49,071 nucleotides of DNA from Achromobacter sp. Bel (GCF_012928505.1 NZ_JABBJN010000044.1:1-49071), one strand, 5' to 3'; shown: positions 10,532 through 19,691, numbered from the stretch's first letter. Numbers and translations: made by a program. The notes: generated from the letters alone by a model not told the origin.

Positions 10532-12220
10532 ATGAATCTACGTCTTTTCCCTGGCCTGAATAATTTCCGCGGCATCACCCGGGAGTCGGCGCGGCGCGAC
10601 GTCATGGCGGGCCTGAGCGTGGCGGCGGTTGCCTTGCCGGTAGGCTTGGCCTACGCGGCGATGATGGGTGTGCCGCCGGTCGCCGGCCTGTGGGCCGCCA
10701 TTGCCGGCATGCTGGGCTATGCGCTGTTCGGTTCATCGCGCACGCTGATCGTGGGGCCGGACACCGCCACGTGCACGCTGATCGCCGCCACCTTGACGGG
10801 CATGGCGCTGCATTCACCCGAAGAGCGGCTGGTGGCCGCGACCGGCATCGCACTGACCGTAGGCGTGGGATGCCTGATCGCCCGCGTGCTGCGGCTGGGC
10901 GTGTTGGCCAACCTGCTGTCGCGGCCCGTGCTGATCGGCTACATGGCCGGCGTGGCCATCACGTTGGCGCTGTCGCAGCTAAGCGGGTTGACGGGCGTGG
11001 GCCTGCGCAATAGCGGCCTGATCCATCCTTTTCTGGAACTGGGGCGCCGCCTGCAAGAGATCCAGATCCCAACCCTGTGCCTGGGGCTGGCGTCTTGCCT
11101 GCTGCTGGTGGCCGTGAAGCGCTGGCGCCCCACGTGGCCAGGCCCGATCCTGCTGGTGGTTGGTGGCTGCCTGCTGTCGTGGATCTTCGATTTCCCCAGC
11201 CTGGGTATCGCGGTGGTGGGCGAGGTGCCCGCCGGTTTGCCGGGGTTGAGCCTGCCCGTGCGGCTGGAAGGCGTGGACAGCATCCTGCTGGGCGCGGCCG
11301 GCGTGCTGGTGGTCAGTTTTTCCAGCGGCATCGTCACCGCGCGCAGCTTCGCGGCGCGCACGGGCGAACACGTCGACCCCAACCGCGAACTGGTGGGATT
11401 CGGCGCGGCCAATGTGGCGGCGGGCCTGTTCCAGGGTTTTGTCGTGACGGGCGCGGACTCGCGTACCGCGGTGGGGCTGGTGGCGGGCGGTTCGTCGCCG
11501 CTGGTCAGCGTCAGCGCGGCGCTTGCGCTGGCGATCGTGGTGGGCCTGCTGAGCGCGCCGTTGTACTGGCTGCCGCAGGCCGTGCTGTCGGCCATCTTGC
11601 TGCTGGCGGCGGCCAGCCTGTTCGACGCCAAGGCCTTCATGCGCCTGGCCCGCATTTCGCGCGTCGAATTGGCGTTCGGTATCCTGGCCGCAGGCGGCGT
11701 GGTGGGTTTCGGCGTGCTGCAGGGCGTGGCCGTGTCGGTGGGCGCGACCTTGCTGTACGCGATGTACGTGTCGGGCAATCCGCGCGATGCGCTGCTGGGC
11801 CGGTTGCCGGGCGAATCGGTGCTGGGCAAGCTGCACCTGAACCCCGACGCGCAACCGGTGCCGGGCATCGTCGTCTGGCTATTCGAATCGTCGGTCTGGT
11901 TCTTCAACGCCGACGCCTTTCGCCGCCGGGCGCGCGAGGTCATGGAACAAGCGTCGGACGTGCAATGGTTCGTGCTGGACGCCGAAGCGATGACACAGGC
12001 GGACGCGGATGCCGTCGAGGCGCTGTACGAACTGAAGCGCGAACTGGACGACCGCAACATCACGCTGCTGGTCGCGGGCGGTCACGGGCAGTTCCGCATG
12101 GCGCTTGAGCGCTCGGGGCTGGTCAAGAAGATCGGCCGCGACAAGATCTTCGGCAGCCCCGAACAGGCGGTGGAAGCCGTCGAGCGCTGGCGCCAGGGGG
12201 CGCCGGCCACCCTGGCCTAG
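10532..12220 (+). CDS. SulP-family anion transporter with STAS domain
   Basis: Inner-membrane anion transporter or permease, 562 aa. Seen: N-terminal signature DVMAGLSVAAVALPVGLAYAAMMGVPPVAGLW with the SulP pattern, about 10-12 hydrophobic segments through residue 420, and a cytoplasmic STAS domain (about 430-545) including WFVLDAEAMTQADADAVEAL. The family moves sulfate, bicarbonate or dicarboxylates; no neighbour tells which. A TTG at 10508 is also in frame, but the ATG at 10532 gives the usual short N-terminus. It is divergent from the Bug gene across about 285 bp. Confidence 0.88.
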   Translation: MNLRLFPGLNNFRGITRESARRDVMAGLSVAAVALPVGLAYAAMMGVPPVAGLWAAIAGMLGYALFGSSRTLIVGPDTATCTLIAATLTGMALHSPEERLVAATGIALTVGVGCLIARVLRLGVLANLLSRPVLIGYMAGVAITLALSQLSGLTGVGLRNSGLIHPFLELGRRLQEIQIPTLCLGLASCLLLVAVKRWRPTWPGPILLVVGGCLLSWIFDFPSLGIAVVGEVPAGLPGLSLPVRLEGVDSILLGAAGVLVVSFSSGIVTARSFAARTGEHVDPNRELVGFGAANVAAGLFQGFVVTGADSRTAVGLVAGGSSPLVSVSAALALAIVVGLLSAPLYWLPQAVLSAILLLAAASLFDAKAFMRLARISRVELAFGILAAGGVVGFGVLQGVAVSVGATLLYAMYVSGNPRDALLGRLPGESVLGKLHLNPDAQPVPGIVVWLFESSVWFFNADAFRRRAREVMEQASDVQWFVLDAEAMTQADADAVEALYELKRELDDRNITLLVAGGHGQFRMALERSGLVKKIGRDKIFGSPEQAVEAVERWRQGAPATLA

Positions 12221-12226
12221 ACCGCT

Positions 12227-12242
12227 GGCGCCGTCAGGCGCC
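12227..12242. terminator. Short hairpin between sulP-like gene and fabI
   Basis: GGCGCC at 12227-12232 and 12237-12242 around a GTCA loop, in the 46-bp gap between convergent genes. It is followed by TTGCG on the plus strand, so it is a weak terminator candidate. Confidence 0.4.
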
Positions 12243-12266
12243 TTGCGCACGCCCCGACCGATAAGG

Positions 12267-13040
12267 TCAATCGATGATGTGATAGCCGCCGTCGATATAC
12301 AGCGTCTGCCCGGTCATGCGCCGCGCGGCGTCGGTGGCCAGCCAGGCGGTGGCTTCACCCACGTCGTCGATCGACACCAGGCTGCGCGCGGGCGCCTTCG
12401 ATTGGGCGCGGTCCAGCAGGGCATCGAATTCGGCGATGCCGGAGGCTGCCCGCGTTTTCAAGGGGCCGGGCGATATCGCGTGCACGCGGATGCCTTGCGG
12501 GCCCAGTTCCGCAGCCAGATAGCGGGTGGCGGATTCCAGCGCGGCCTTGACCGGCCCCATCATGTTGTAGTGCTCCACGACCATCTGCGAGCCGTAATAG
12601 CTCATGCAGAAGAGGGCGCCACCATTGGCCATCAGCGGCTCGGCAAGTTTCGCCATGCGGATGAACGACCAGCAGGACACGTCCATCGCCTGCAAGAACC
12701 CCTCGCGAGAGCAGTCCGTCACGCGGCCGCGCAGATCGTCGCGCGGCGCGAAAGCGATCGAGTGCAGCACGAAGTCCAGCCCGCCCCATGCGTCCGTGAT
12801 ACGGCCGAACACGGCTTCGAGTTCACCGTCGTTCAGCAGGTTCAAGGGCATCAGCAGCGACGCGTCCACTTGCCGAGCCAACGGCTCCACATGCGGCAGC
12901 GCCTTGTCGTTCAGGTAGGTCACGGCCAGTTCGGCGCCCATGGCGCGGAACGCCTTGGCGCATCCCCAGGCGATGGGGTCCGCGTTGGCGATGCCCGTGA
13001 CCAGGCCGCGCTTGCCGGCCAGCGGAAGGTGCGCGCTCAT
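12267..13040 (-). CDS. fabI: Enoyl-[acyl-carrier-protein] reductase FabI
   Basis: NADH-dependent reduction of enoyl-ACP, or a close acyl substrate, 257 aa (family about 260). Seen: nucleotide-binding start LVTGIANADPIAWGCA, HSIAFAPRDDL, the catalytic Tyr-Lys region HYNMMGPVKAALES (Y-x6-K, as in FabI), and SPGPLKTRAASGI. The ATG shares an ATGA with the ackA stop. It ends an operon with a PHA-synthase-like protein, an acyltransferase and acetate kinase, so it may serve that pathway rather than be the only housekeeping FabI. That role is inference. Confidence 0.92.
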   Translation of the reverse strand: MSAHLPLAGKRGLVTGIANADPIAWGCAKAFRAMGAELAVTYLNDKALPHVEPLARQVDASLLMPLNLLNDGELEAVFGRITDAWGGLDFVLHSIAFAPRDDLRGRVTDCSREGFLQAMDVSCWSFIRMAKLAEPLMANGGALFCMSYYGSQMVVEHYNMMGPVKAALESATRYLAAELGPQGIRVHAISPGPLKTRAASGIAEFDALLDRAQSKAPARSLVSIDDVGEATAWLATDAARRMTGQTLYIDGGYHIID

Positions 13041-14221
13041 CGTTGCCGCACCAGGGCCAGCGTGTGCTGGGCGATGATCAGTTCTTCGTTCGTGCGGATC
13101 ACATACACGCCGATGCGGCTGTCGTCGCTGGAGATGCGCGGCCCGTGGTGGGAGTTGCGTTCGGGGTCCAGCTTGATGCCCAGCCAGCCCCAATGGTCGG
13201 CCACTGCCTGGCGGATCTGGGCCGAATTTTCGCCCACGCCGGCGGTGAAGACGATGCCGTCGATGCCATTCATGGCGCAGCCCATGCCGATCATGCCTTC
13301 GGCCACGCGCCAGGCGAAATACTTCAGCGCCAGTTGGGCCGACGGCGCGTCGCTGGCCAGCAGTTCGCGCATGTCGTTGCTGACGCCCGACAGGCCTTTC
13401 ATGCCGCAGTCGTGATAGAGCAGGTGTTCGATCTGGTCGTGGTCCATGCCGCGTTCCATCATCCACAGCACCACGCCCGCGTCCAGCCGGCCGGGCCGCG
13501 TACCCATGGGCAGGCCTTCCAGCGCGGTAAAGCCCATGGTGCTGTCCACGCTCTTGCCTTCGGACATGGCGCAGGCGGAAACGCCCGAGCCGAGGTGCGC
13601 GGCGATGACCTTGCCCATCGCGAGTTCCGGCAGGGCCTGGCGCAGCCGCTGCGCGATGTACTCGTAGGACAGGCCGTGGAAGCCGTAGCGGCGAACGCCT
13701 TCCTGATACAGCGATTCGGGCAGCGCGTAGCGGTCGGCCACGTCGGAATGGCTGCGGTGGAACGCGGTGTCGAAGCAGGCGACCTGCGGAATCCATGGCC
13801 GGCGTTCGCGGATGACGCGGATGGGCGCCAGGTTGTTGGGCTGGTGCAGCGGCGCCAGCGGGGTAAAGGTGTCCAGCTTGGCCAGAATGGCGTCGTCGAT
13901 CAGGACGGGTTCGGACAGGTCGGGGCCGCCGTGCACGACGCGGTGCCCCACCGCCAGCGGCGCGCCGCCCAGGTGTCCGCTCAGCCAGGTGCCGACGACC
14001 TCCTGCGCGTTGCGCACGTCGGGCGCGTGGCTGGGCGCGATGTCGCGTTCCACCAGAGTCTGGCCCGCGGCGTCGCGCACGCGCAGTTTCGGATGCGACG
14101 TGCCGATGCCTTCAAGCTGGCCGCCCAGGCGCGGCGCCAGCTCCTGATTGCCGTCGATGTCGTACAGGTAGAACTTGATGCTGGAACTGCCGGCGTTGAT
14201 GACGAGGATGGTGTCGCTCAT
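13037..14221 (-). CDS. ackA: Acetate/propionate-family kinase
   Basis: Interconverts acyl phosphate + ADP and carboxylate + ATP. 394 aa (AckA about 400). Seen: the phosphate-binding start ILVINAGSSSIKFYLYD at residues 5-21, GHRVVHGGP, CFDTAFH, YGFHGLSYEYIA, the adenosine region AHLGSGVSACAM, and TRPGRLDAGV. The frame is open upstream to 14599, but ATG 14221 gives the conserved N-terminus. It lies 32 bp after the Pta-like gene and overlaps fabI by 4 bp, so the pair probably converts acyl-CoA to ATP and free acid. Confidence 0.95.
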   Translation of the reverse strand: MSDTILVINAGSSSIKFYLYDIDGNQELAPRLGGQLEGIGTSHPKLRVRDAAGQTLVERDIAPSHAPDVRNAQEVVGTWLSGHLGGAPLAVGHRVVHGGPDLSEPVLIDDAILAKLDTFTPLAPLHQPNNLAPIRVIRERRPWIPQVACFDTAFHRSHSDVADRYALPESLYQEGVRRYGFHGLSYEYIAQRLRQALPELAMGKVIAAHLGSGVSACAMSEGKSVDSTMGFTALEGLPMGTRPGRLDAGVVLWMMERGMDHDQIEHLLYHDCGMKGLSGVSNDMRELLASDAPSAQLALKYFAWRVAEGMIGMGCAMNGIDGIVFTAGVGENSAQIRQAVADHWGWLGIKLDPERNSHHGPRISSDDSRIGVYVIRTNEELIIAQHTLALVRQR

Positions 14222-14253
14222 GGCTCTGGGATCCGGTCGTGTCGGGACGCGCG

Positions 14254-15198
14254 TCACGCCAGCGGGCGGGCCGCCAGCTGGCTCAGGTGGTGGGCGTAGA
14301 TGGCCGCCACCGCGCAGGACGCCAGCCGCGAACGCGGGCTGTCGGCGCGGCTGGTCAGGATGATGGGCACGCGGGCGCCCAGCACGATGCCTGCCGCCTC
14401 CGCATTGGCCAGGAAGGTGAGGTTCTTGGCTAGCATGTTGCCGGCCTCCAGGTCGGGCACGACAAGCACCTGGGCCACGCCGGCCACCGGGGACCGGATG
14501 CCCTTGATGCGGGCGGCGTCCGGGCTGATCGCGTTGTCCAGCGCCAGCGGGCCGTCCAGCAGGCCGCCGGCGATCTGGCCGCGGTCGGCCATCTTGCACA
14601 GCGCGGCGGCTTCGATGGTGCTGGGGATGTTGGGCGTGACCTGCTCGACGGCCGACAGGATCGCCACGCGCGGTTCGCCCAGGCCCAGGCCGTGATGCAG
14701 GTCGATCACGTTGCGGATGATGTCCGCCTTGGTTTCCAGGTCGGGGAAGATGTTGATGGCCGCATCGGTGATGAAAAGCGGCTCGGCGTAGGTAGGCACT
14801 TCCATGATGAACACATGGCTGATGCGTCGGCCGCTGCGCAGGCCGGTCGTGCGCGCGACCACTTCGTGCATCAATTCATCGGTGTGCAGGCTGCCCTTCA
14901 TCAGCAGGGTGGCCTCGCCGTTGCGCACCATCGCCACGGCGGTTTCGGCGGCCGCATGGCTGTGCGGCACGTCCACGATGCGGGCGTCGCCCAGGTTCAG
15001 GTTGAACTGGGCGGCCGTGTCGCGGATCTTCTTTTCCGGGCCCACCAGGATGGGATGCAGCAGCCCCAGGTCGCGTGCTTCCAGCGCGGCCGACAGCGAG
15101 GGCTCGTCGCACGGATGGGCGATGGCGCAGAAGGCCGGTTCCAGCGTCTGGGCGCGGGCGATGAGCTTGTCGTAATGCGTGGAAGTGGGCAGGGTCAT
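14254..15198 (-). CDS. Phosphate acetyl/butyryltransferase (Pta-like)
   Basis: Transfers an acyl group between CoA and phosphate. 314 aa and only the PTA_PTB domain, without the MaoC-like N-terminal domain that some relatives carry. Seen: HPILVGPEKKI, LLMKGSLHTDELM at about 98-110, RRISHVFIMEVPTY, DAAINIFPDLETKADI and the end ANAEAAGIVLGARVPIILTSRAD, all family features. The start shares an ATGA with the DUF3141 stop. With ackA it forms an acyl-CoA to acyl-phosphate to acid pair. Substrate chain length is unknown, so no gene symbol is given. Confidence 0.9.
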   Translation of the reverse strand: MTLPTSTHYDKLIARAQTLEPAFCAIAHPCDEPSLSAALEARDLGLLHPILVGPEKKIRDTAAQFNLNLGDARIVDVPHSHAAAETAVAMVRNGEATLLMKGSLHTDELMHEVVARTTGLRSGRRISHVFIMEVPTYAEPLFITDAAINIFPDLETKADIIRNVIDLHHGLGLGEPRVAILSAVEQVTPNIPSTIEAAALCKMADRGQIAGGLLDGPLALDNAISPDAARIKGIRSPVAGVAQVLVVPDLEAGNMLAKNLTFLANAEAAGIVLGARVPIILTSRADSPRSRLASCAVAAIYAHHLSQLAARPLA

Positions 15199-17801
15199 GC
15201 GGTCTTGGCCTTGGCGGATTGACGGGCTGCGGTCTTGGTGGCACGTTTCGCAGGGGATGCCGTGGCGGTCTTGGCCGCGGCCTTGGTGGCAGTCTTTGTG
15301 GCAGACCCCGTGGCAGACCCCGCGGCGGCTTTAGCAGCGGTCTTAGTGGCGCTCTTGGTGGCGGTTTTAGCCACGGTCGTCGTCGCCGGCTTGCTTGCCG
15401 ATTTGGCCGTCCGCTTTGGCGGGGCCTTGGCGGCAGCCTTCGGCGCAGCGTCTTCGGCCACCTCCGCTGCCGCCGATTGGGCTGCGGCAGGGTGTGGCTG
15501 GGCCTTCTTGGCGGGGACGTCAGCGGCGGCCTTGACCAGTTTCAAGGCCGGCACGGAAGGCGCGGGGACGACGGACGGCGCTGGCAGTTTGGCCGGTGCC
15601 GACGCTGGATTGCGCTTCTGCGCGCGGCGCTCTGCCGCCACGAAGATGCGTTCCATCTCGTCCAGGCTTTGGCGGGCGGCCGGGCTGAGCGGTTCGGCCG
15701 CTTCCAGCACGCGCTTCATCGTTTCCAGCGCGTCGCGGATCGCCGGGGCCGGCGAGTCTTCCAGCAGGTGCGGCATGGCCAGCAGGGCGGCGTCCGAATC
15801 CAGCGTCAGGATCAGGGCCTGATCGCGGGTCAGGTCCTTGAACTCCTGCAAGGTCAACGCGTTGTCGGATTCGGCGCGCATCTTGCGGATCAGCGCAAAG
15901 CTACGCTCGTCCAGGCCGCCTTCAGCGCCGGACACATACAGCAGCATGCGGATGGCGGCCACGCGCAAACCGCCTTCCTGCACCATCGAACGCAGTTCGG
16001 CGGCGCGGTCTTCCATGAAGCGGCGGTGTTCGGGCGAAACGCCCGGATGCTTGCGCGGCGGGCCGGATTTGGCGCCCAGGCCGGCCAGGTCCTGCACCAG
16101 CGGCGAACCGTAGACGCCCATGAACGTGCGTTCGTCGGCCGAGTCGCGCAGTTCCTGCCAGATGTTCAGGCTGGTCTCGACCCAGTTCGAGAACATCTCC
16201 TGCGCCATCAGGAAAGGATTGGAAGGCGAGATCGGCTGGCGCTGTTCGCGCACCTGCTCGGCGATCTTGGCGATGGGCGCGATGACCGGGTTGCGGTCCG
16301 AAATCAGTTCATAGGGCAGGCGCAGCGGATGCAGGCGCTGGCTCCATTCCGCGAACTGCGGAGTCACCATCGCGCGCAGCCACGGCTGCATGAAGCTGCG
16401 GTACATGCCCAGGTTGATGTCCGAGATGCGGGCCACGGCGGCGAAGCGGCGGTCGTCCTCTTCCTTGCGGTCGACGATGGCGCGCACGTCGTCCAGCTTG
16501 CGCTGTTCGAACGACAGCACGTAGTTGCCGAAAGCCAGATCCGCGTTGGGGGTGTCGGGCGTCTTGTCGACGATCTCGGCCTCGTAGATGCCCGGGGGCA
16601 GCACGTCGATCATGTCGATGTTCGACGTGAACTCCTGGTGTTCTTTGCGGGCCACGCTGCCGGACACGAAAATGCCCAGGTGGCCGATGCTTTCGTGCAC
16701 GGCGTAGACGATCGTCTGGCCGTGCGCCAGCACTTCGGCTTCGTTCTGGTACAGGTCGGGGATCCAGCCCAGCGCCTGCGGCGGCGGCGTGATGTTGTCG
16801 CCCTTCGAGCAGAACACCACGATCGGCGACCGGATGTTGCGCAGGTCGATGCGGATGCCGTCGGAGGTCACGAGCCCCGCCGTGGCCAGCCGGTTCCCCA
16901 CGAACAGGTTGTCCACGATGTACTGGATTTCGGGGCCGTTCAGGAACACATGGCCGCCCCACCATTTCTCGAAGCTCAGGTAGCGGTCGGCTTCGGTGTC
17001 CACCTTGGAGTACAGGTTGTACTGCTTGGACCACAAGGTGTTGGCGGGATTCAGGTTTTCGAAGTTCTGCACCAGCCAGGCGCCGTCGAATTTGCCGTTG
17101 CCCAGGTCGCTGGTCATCGCCGTGAGCCAGCTGCCGCCCAGCAGGCCACCGGCATAGCGCATCGGATTCATGCCGCGCCAGCCTGCCCAATAGGACAGCG
17201 GGGCGCCTGCCACGATGATGGGACCGAACAATTCAGGGCGGATGGCGGCGGTCATCATGATCTGCCAGCCTGCCTGGCAGTTGGCCACCACGACCGGCTT
17301 GCCCTCCGCGTCGGGGTGCCGCGCGATGATCTCTTCCAGGAAGCGCGCTTCGGCCATCATCACGTCTTCGACGGTCTGCTCGGGCACGGGCTGGGGCAGG
17401 AAGGTCGCGAAGTAGCAGGGATGGCCGGCGCGCACCGCTACGCCGATTTCGCTTTCGGGCTTGAAGCCGCCGATGCCCGGGCCATGGCCCGCGCGCGGGT
17501 CGACCACCAGGAAGGGGCGCTTGATCGGATCGGTTTCCACGTCTGCCGGCGGCTTGATGCGCAACAGCCCGTAGTTCACGGGGCGCGGCAATTCGCGGCC
17601 ATCCAGGACCAGCTCGAATTCCATGCTGAGCACGTTGGGCGCGCGCTTGGCCATGTGTTCGTGGTACTGGTTGCCGCGCTGGCGCAGCACGTCTGCGTAG
17701 AGCACGCCTCGCTGCCAGGCATCCACGGCATATTCGTAGGCGGCCGTCCAGGGGTTGAAGAAGGACGGGGTGGGGACGCGATCGTTGCCGGATCCGGCCA
17801 T
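15195..17801 (-). CDS. DUF3141 protein, PHA-synthase-like alpha/beta hydrolase with Lys/Ala tail
   Basis: 868 aa, cytoplasmic. The first about 400 residues are an alpha/beta-hydrolase domain related to class III PHA synthases. A plausible triad is visible: Cys175 in VVANCQAGW, Asp335 in FCSKGDNITPPP and His374 in ESIGHLGIF. Residues about 400-720 are a helical domain of unknown role. From about 740 to the end the chain is a low-complexity Ala/Lys/Thr/Pro tail resembling histone H1 and PHA-granule proteins that bind DNA. Family function is not settled; polyester or acyl-CoA chemistry is suggested by the Cys triad and by the downstream Pta-like, AckA and FabI genes. The start at 17801 follows GGAGATCGCC. 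Confidence 0.88.
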   Translation of the reverse strand: MAGSGNDRVPTPSFFNPWTAAYEYAVDAWQRGVLYADVLRQRGNQYHEHMAKRAPNVLSMEFELVLDGRELPRPVNYGLLRIKPPADVETDPIKRPFLVVDPRAGHGPGIGGFKPESEIGVAVRAGHPCYFATFLPQPVPEQTVEDVMMAEARFLEEIIARHPDAEGKPVVVANCQAGWQIMMTAAIRPELFGPIIVAGAPLSYWAGWRGMNPMRYAGGLLGGSWLTAMTSDLGNGKFDGAWLVQNFENLNPANTLWSKQYNLYSKVDTEADRYLSFEKWWGGHVFLNGPEIQYIVDNLFVGNRLATAGLVTSDGIRIDLRNIRSPIVVFCSKGDNITPPPQALGWIPDLYQNEAEVLAHGQTIVYAVHESIGHLGIFVSGSVARKEHQEFTSNIDMIDVLPPGIYEAEIVDKTPDTPNADLAFGNYVLSFEQRKLDDVRAIVDRKEEDDRRFAAVARISDINLGMYRSFMQPWLRAMVTPQFAEWSQRLHPLRLPYELISDRNPVIAPIAKIAEQVREQRQPISPSNPFLMAQEMFSNWVETSLNIWQELRDSADERTFMGVYGSPLVQDLAGLGAKSGPPRKHPGVSPEHRRFMEDRAAELRSMVQEGGLRVAAIRMLLYVSGAEGGLDERSFALIRKMRAESDNALTLQEFKDLTRDQALILTLDSDAALLAMPHLLEDSPAPAIRDALETMKRVLEAAEPLSPAARQSLDEMERIFVAAERRAQKRNPASAPAKLPAPSVVPAPSVPALKLVKAAADVPAKKAQPHPAAAQSAAAEVAEDAAPKAAAKAPPKRTAKSASKPATTTVAKTATKSATKTAAKAAAGSATGSATKTATKAAAKTATASPAKRATKTAARQSAKAKTA

Positions 17802-17881
17802 GGCGATCTCCTGTAAGTTGCTCCCGACGGCGGAAGGCCGCCGGGCCGATCCCGAGTGGAACCGGCCGAGTTGACCTCCCC

Positions 17882-17910
17882 ATTACACCGCATCGAATGC
17901 TGCATCGCAA
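17882..17910 (-). promoter_or_regulatory. Candidate promoter of the DUF3141-pta-ackA-fabI operon
   Basis: On the minus strand TTGCGA (17905-17910), a 17-bp spacer and TGTAAT (17882-17887) form a sigma-70-like promoter about 80 bp before the DUF3141 start. The spacer region is rich in TGC/GCA steps, as in operators of the PHA-responsive repressor PhaR, but this resemblance is weak. Confidence 0.45.
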
Positions 17911-18050
17911 CATGAAAGGGGTTGATGCCGGTCAAATTAGGGGCTAACTGTCCCTTCTTTCAGCTTTGTTGCCAATCTTGCAAGAACGTTGCGTGGCGGC
18001 AGGCGTCAATTCGCGCGGTGGCAGACGGCTTCCACGCGGCTCCGGACGAG

Positions 18051-18686
18051 TCAGGCGCGCGCCGCGGCGTTGTGCTCCAGCCATTTCTGGACAGAGGGCC
18101 GTTGCCATTGGACGTCGGCGTAGGCGCGCAGCGGGTCGGGCAGGTCGTCCAGGGCCAGGCGTTTGAGCATGACCGCCAGGTCCAGGTCGGCGATGCACCA
18201 TTCGTCGAACAAGGACGTCTGGTCTACCCCGATCAGGTAGCTGGCCACCTGGATCAGCTTGGCCGAGGCGGCGTGCGCGGCGTCGGACAGCGGCTGGCCA
18301 GCGGCGCCGTAGAACACCGTTTCGGTGGGGCGTTCCTGGCGCAGCGCAGCCAGGTCGCTGCGCAGCCAGGCCTGCAACTGGCGGGCGCGGGCGCGTTCGC
18401 GCGGGCCCTGGGGATACAGCGCGGCATGCCCGGGCGCGGGAAACACGTCCTCCAGGTATTCGGCAATGACGCTGGATTCGGTCAGGTTGAAGCCGTCGTG
18501 CGTCAGCGCCGGCACGCGCGCCGTCAGCGCACGGCACAGGTACGGCTGCATCCGCTGCTCGCCCGCTTCCAGATCGATCGGGCGCACCTCGAAGGGCAAT
18601 TTCTTCTCAGTCAGCGCCACATAGGCCGACATGGCGTAAGGGCTGAGAAACAGGGAATCGACGTAAAGCGTAATCGGGGCGCCCAA
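18051..18686 (-). CDS. yfcF: Glutathione S-transferase, YfcF-like
   Basis: Glutathione transferase, 211 aa. It aligns by eye along its length with E. coli YfcF: ITLYVDSLFLSPYAMSA near the start, PIDLEAGE, ESSVIAEYLED in the glutathione-binding thioredoxin domain, RARQLQAWLRSDL and EERPTE-like (QERPTETVFYGA), and EWCIADLDLAVML in the helical domain. No ATG fits; the TTG at 18686 has a GGAGA ribosome site 7 bases upstream and gives the family N-terminus. The frame runs open further upstream without homology. E. coli YfcF is linked to peroxide tolerance. Confidence 0.85.
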   Translation of the reverse strand: MGAPITLYVDSLFLSPYAMSAYVALTEKKLPFEVRPIDLEAGEQRMQPYLCRALTARVPALTHDGFNLTESSVIAEYLEDVFPAPGHAALYPQGPRERARARQLQAWLRSDLAALRQERPTETVFYGAAGQPLSDAAHAASAKLIQVASYLIGVDQTSLFDEWCIADLDLAVMLKRLALDDLPDPLRAYADVQWQRPSVQKWLEHNAAARA

Positions 18687-18802
18687 ATCTTGTCTCCGGT
18701 CAGGCGGGGTCGCGGTTGTCGGTGCGGAACCGGCGGGTGGCGCGGCGTCGCATGGATCGCAAAGCGTAACGCAATTGCAATTTTGCGTGTCGCGCCGGCG
18801 CG

Positions 18803-19132
18803 TCAGTCGACGATGAAGAGCTTGGCGCCCGTGGTCGTGGACGAGCGGTGCGGCTCGGCCTGGTCGGCCACCTGATAGCTCATGCCCGGGGTCAGGACGA
18901 ACTGCCGGCCGTCTTCCAGCTCGGTGTGCAGTTCGCCCTCCAGGCAGAACAGGATGTGACCCTTGCTGCACCAGTGGTCGGCCAGGTAGCCGGCGGTGTA
19001 TTCCACCATGCGGACCCGCAGATCGCCGAATTGGCGGGTGCGCCAGTAGGCCATGCCGGTGTCGCCAGCGTGTTCGGTACGTTCCACCTCGGACCAGTCC
19101 GTGGTGCCGAAGGGGATGTTGCTCATCTTCAT
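18803..19132 (-). CDS. DHCW-motif cupin-fold protein
   Basis: 109 aa, a single cupin barrel. Seen: a start with IPFGTTDWSEVE, the motif region YLADHWCSKGHILFCLEGEL at about 49-68 (His and Cys that may bind a metal), and TPGMSYQVAD. This matches the small DHCW cupin family, whose function is not known. It is followed by the YfcF gene on the same strand across a 116-bp gap, so a shared transcript is uncertain. Confidence 0.8.
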   Translation of the reverse strand: MKMSNIPFGTTDWSEVERTEHAGDTGMAYWRTRQFGDLRVRMVEYTAGYLADHWCSKGHILFCLEGELHTELEDGRQFVLTPGMSYQVADQAEPHRSSTTTGAKLFIVD

Positions 19133-19205
19133 CGTGAATCCTGCGGTGGAGGCCGGGCGGCGGTTTCAGGGAGGACCGTCCGGAAAAAATCAGATACTAC
19201 GCCAA

Positions 19206-19691
19206 TCAGGCTACCAGTTTCTTTTGCCAGAACATCGCGCGGCCGGTGGTGTCGTCCAGCGCATAGCCCTCGAAGCCCAGTTTGCGGTACAGCCCCTGGG
19301 CCACGTCGTTGCCTTCCAGCACCTCCAGCGTGATCTTGCAGCAGCCCATCTGGCGGGCTCGCTCTTCCAGCGCGTTCAGCAGCTGTTTGCCGACCCCCTG
19401 GCCCTGGAATCGGGGCGACACGCCCAGGTCATGCAGGTTGATCAGCGGCCGGCAGGCAAAGGTGGAGAAGCCTTCCAGGTAGATCGCCACGCCGGCGGGC
19501 TGCCCATCGACGCGGGCCAACAGGGCATGGGCGGTCGGACGGCGGGCCAGTTCGGCGATCAGGTTTTGCTGCGCGAAGGCGGGCAGGGGCGAATTGCCGC
19601 CCATGGGGCCGCTGGCGTATTCGTTCAGCATGGCCAACACCTGGCGGCCGTGTTCCGGGTGGGAGAAGTCGACGTCAATGATTTCCAGCAC
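19206..19691 (-). CDS. GNAT-family N-acetyltransferase
   Basis: 161 aa. Seen: an acetyl-CoA-binding core INLHDLGVSPRFQGQGVGKQLL (given in part; RFQGQGVG is motif A) at about 95-116, the QMGCCKITLEVLEGNDVAQGLYRKLGF segment of motif B, and an end typical of the fold. The substrate is unknown. The frame is open to 19796, but the GTG at 19691 has an AGGAAA ribosome site 8 bases upstream and starts at the homologous LEIIDVDF, so it is preferred. Confidence 0.82.
   Translation of the reverse strand: MLEIIDVDFSHPEHGRQVLAMLNEYASGPMGGNSPLPAFAQQNLIAELARRPTAHALLARVDGQPAGVAIYLEGFSTFACRPLINLHDLGVSPRFQGQGVGKQLLNALEERARQMGCCKITLEVLEGNDVAQGLYRKLGFEGYALDDTTGRAMFWQKKLVA

Noticed and set aside
14222..14599. 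Upstream extension of ackA
   Set aside because: The extension has no homology and is the out-of-frame shadow of the Pta-like gene; ATG 14221 gives the conserved AckA start.
15230..15430. Repetitive DNA that might be a CRISPR or tandem-repeat element
   Set aside because: It is the coding sequence of the Lys/Ala/Thr-rich tail of the DUF3141 protein. Units are irregular and there are no spacers.
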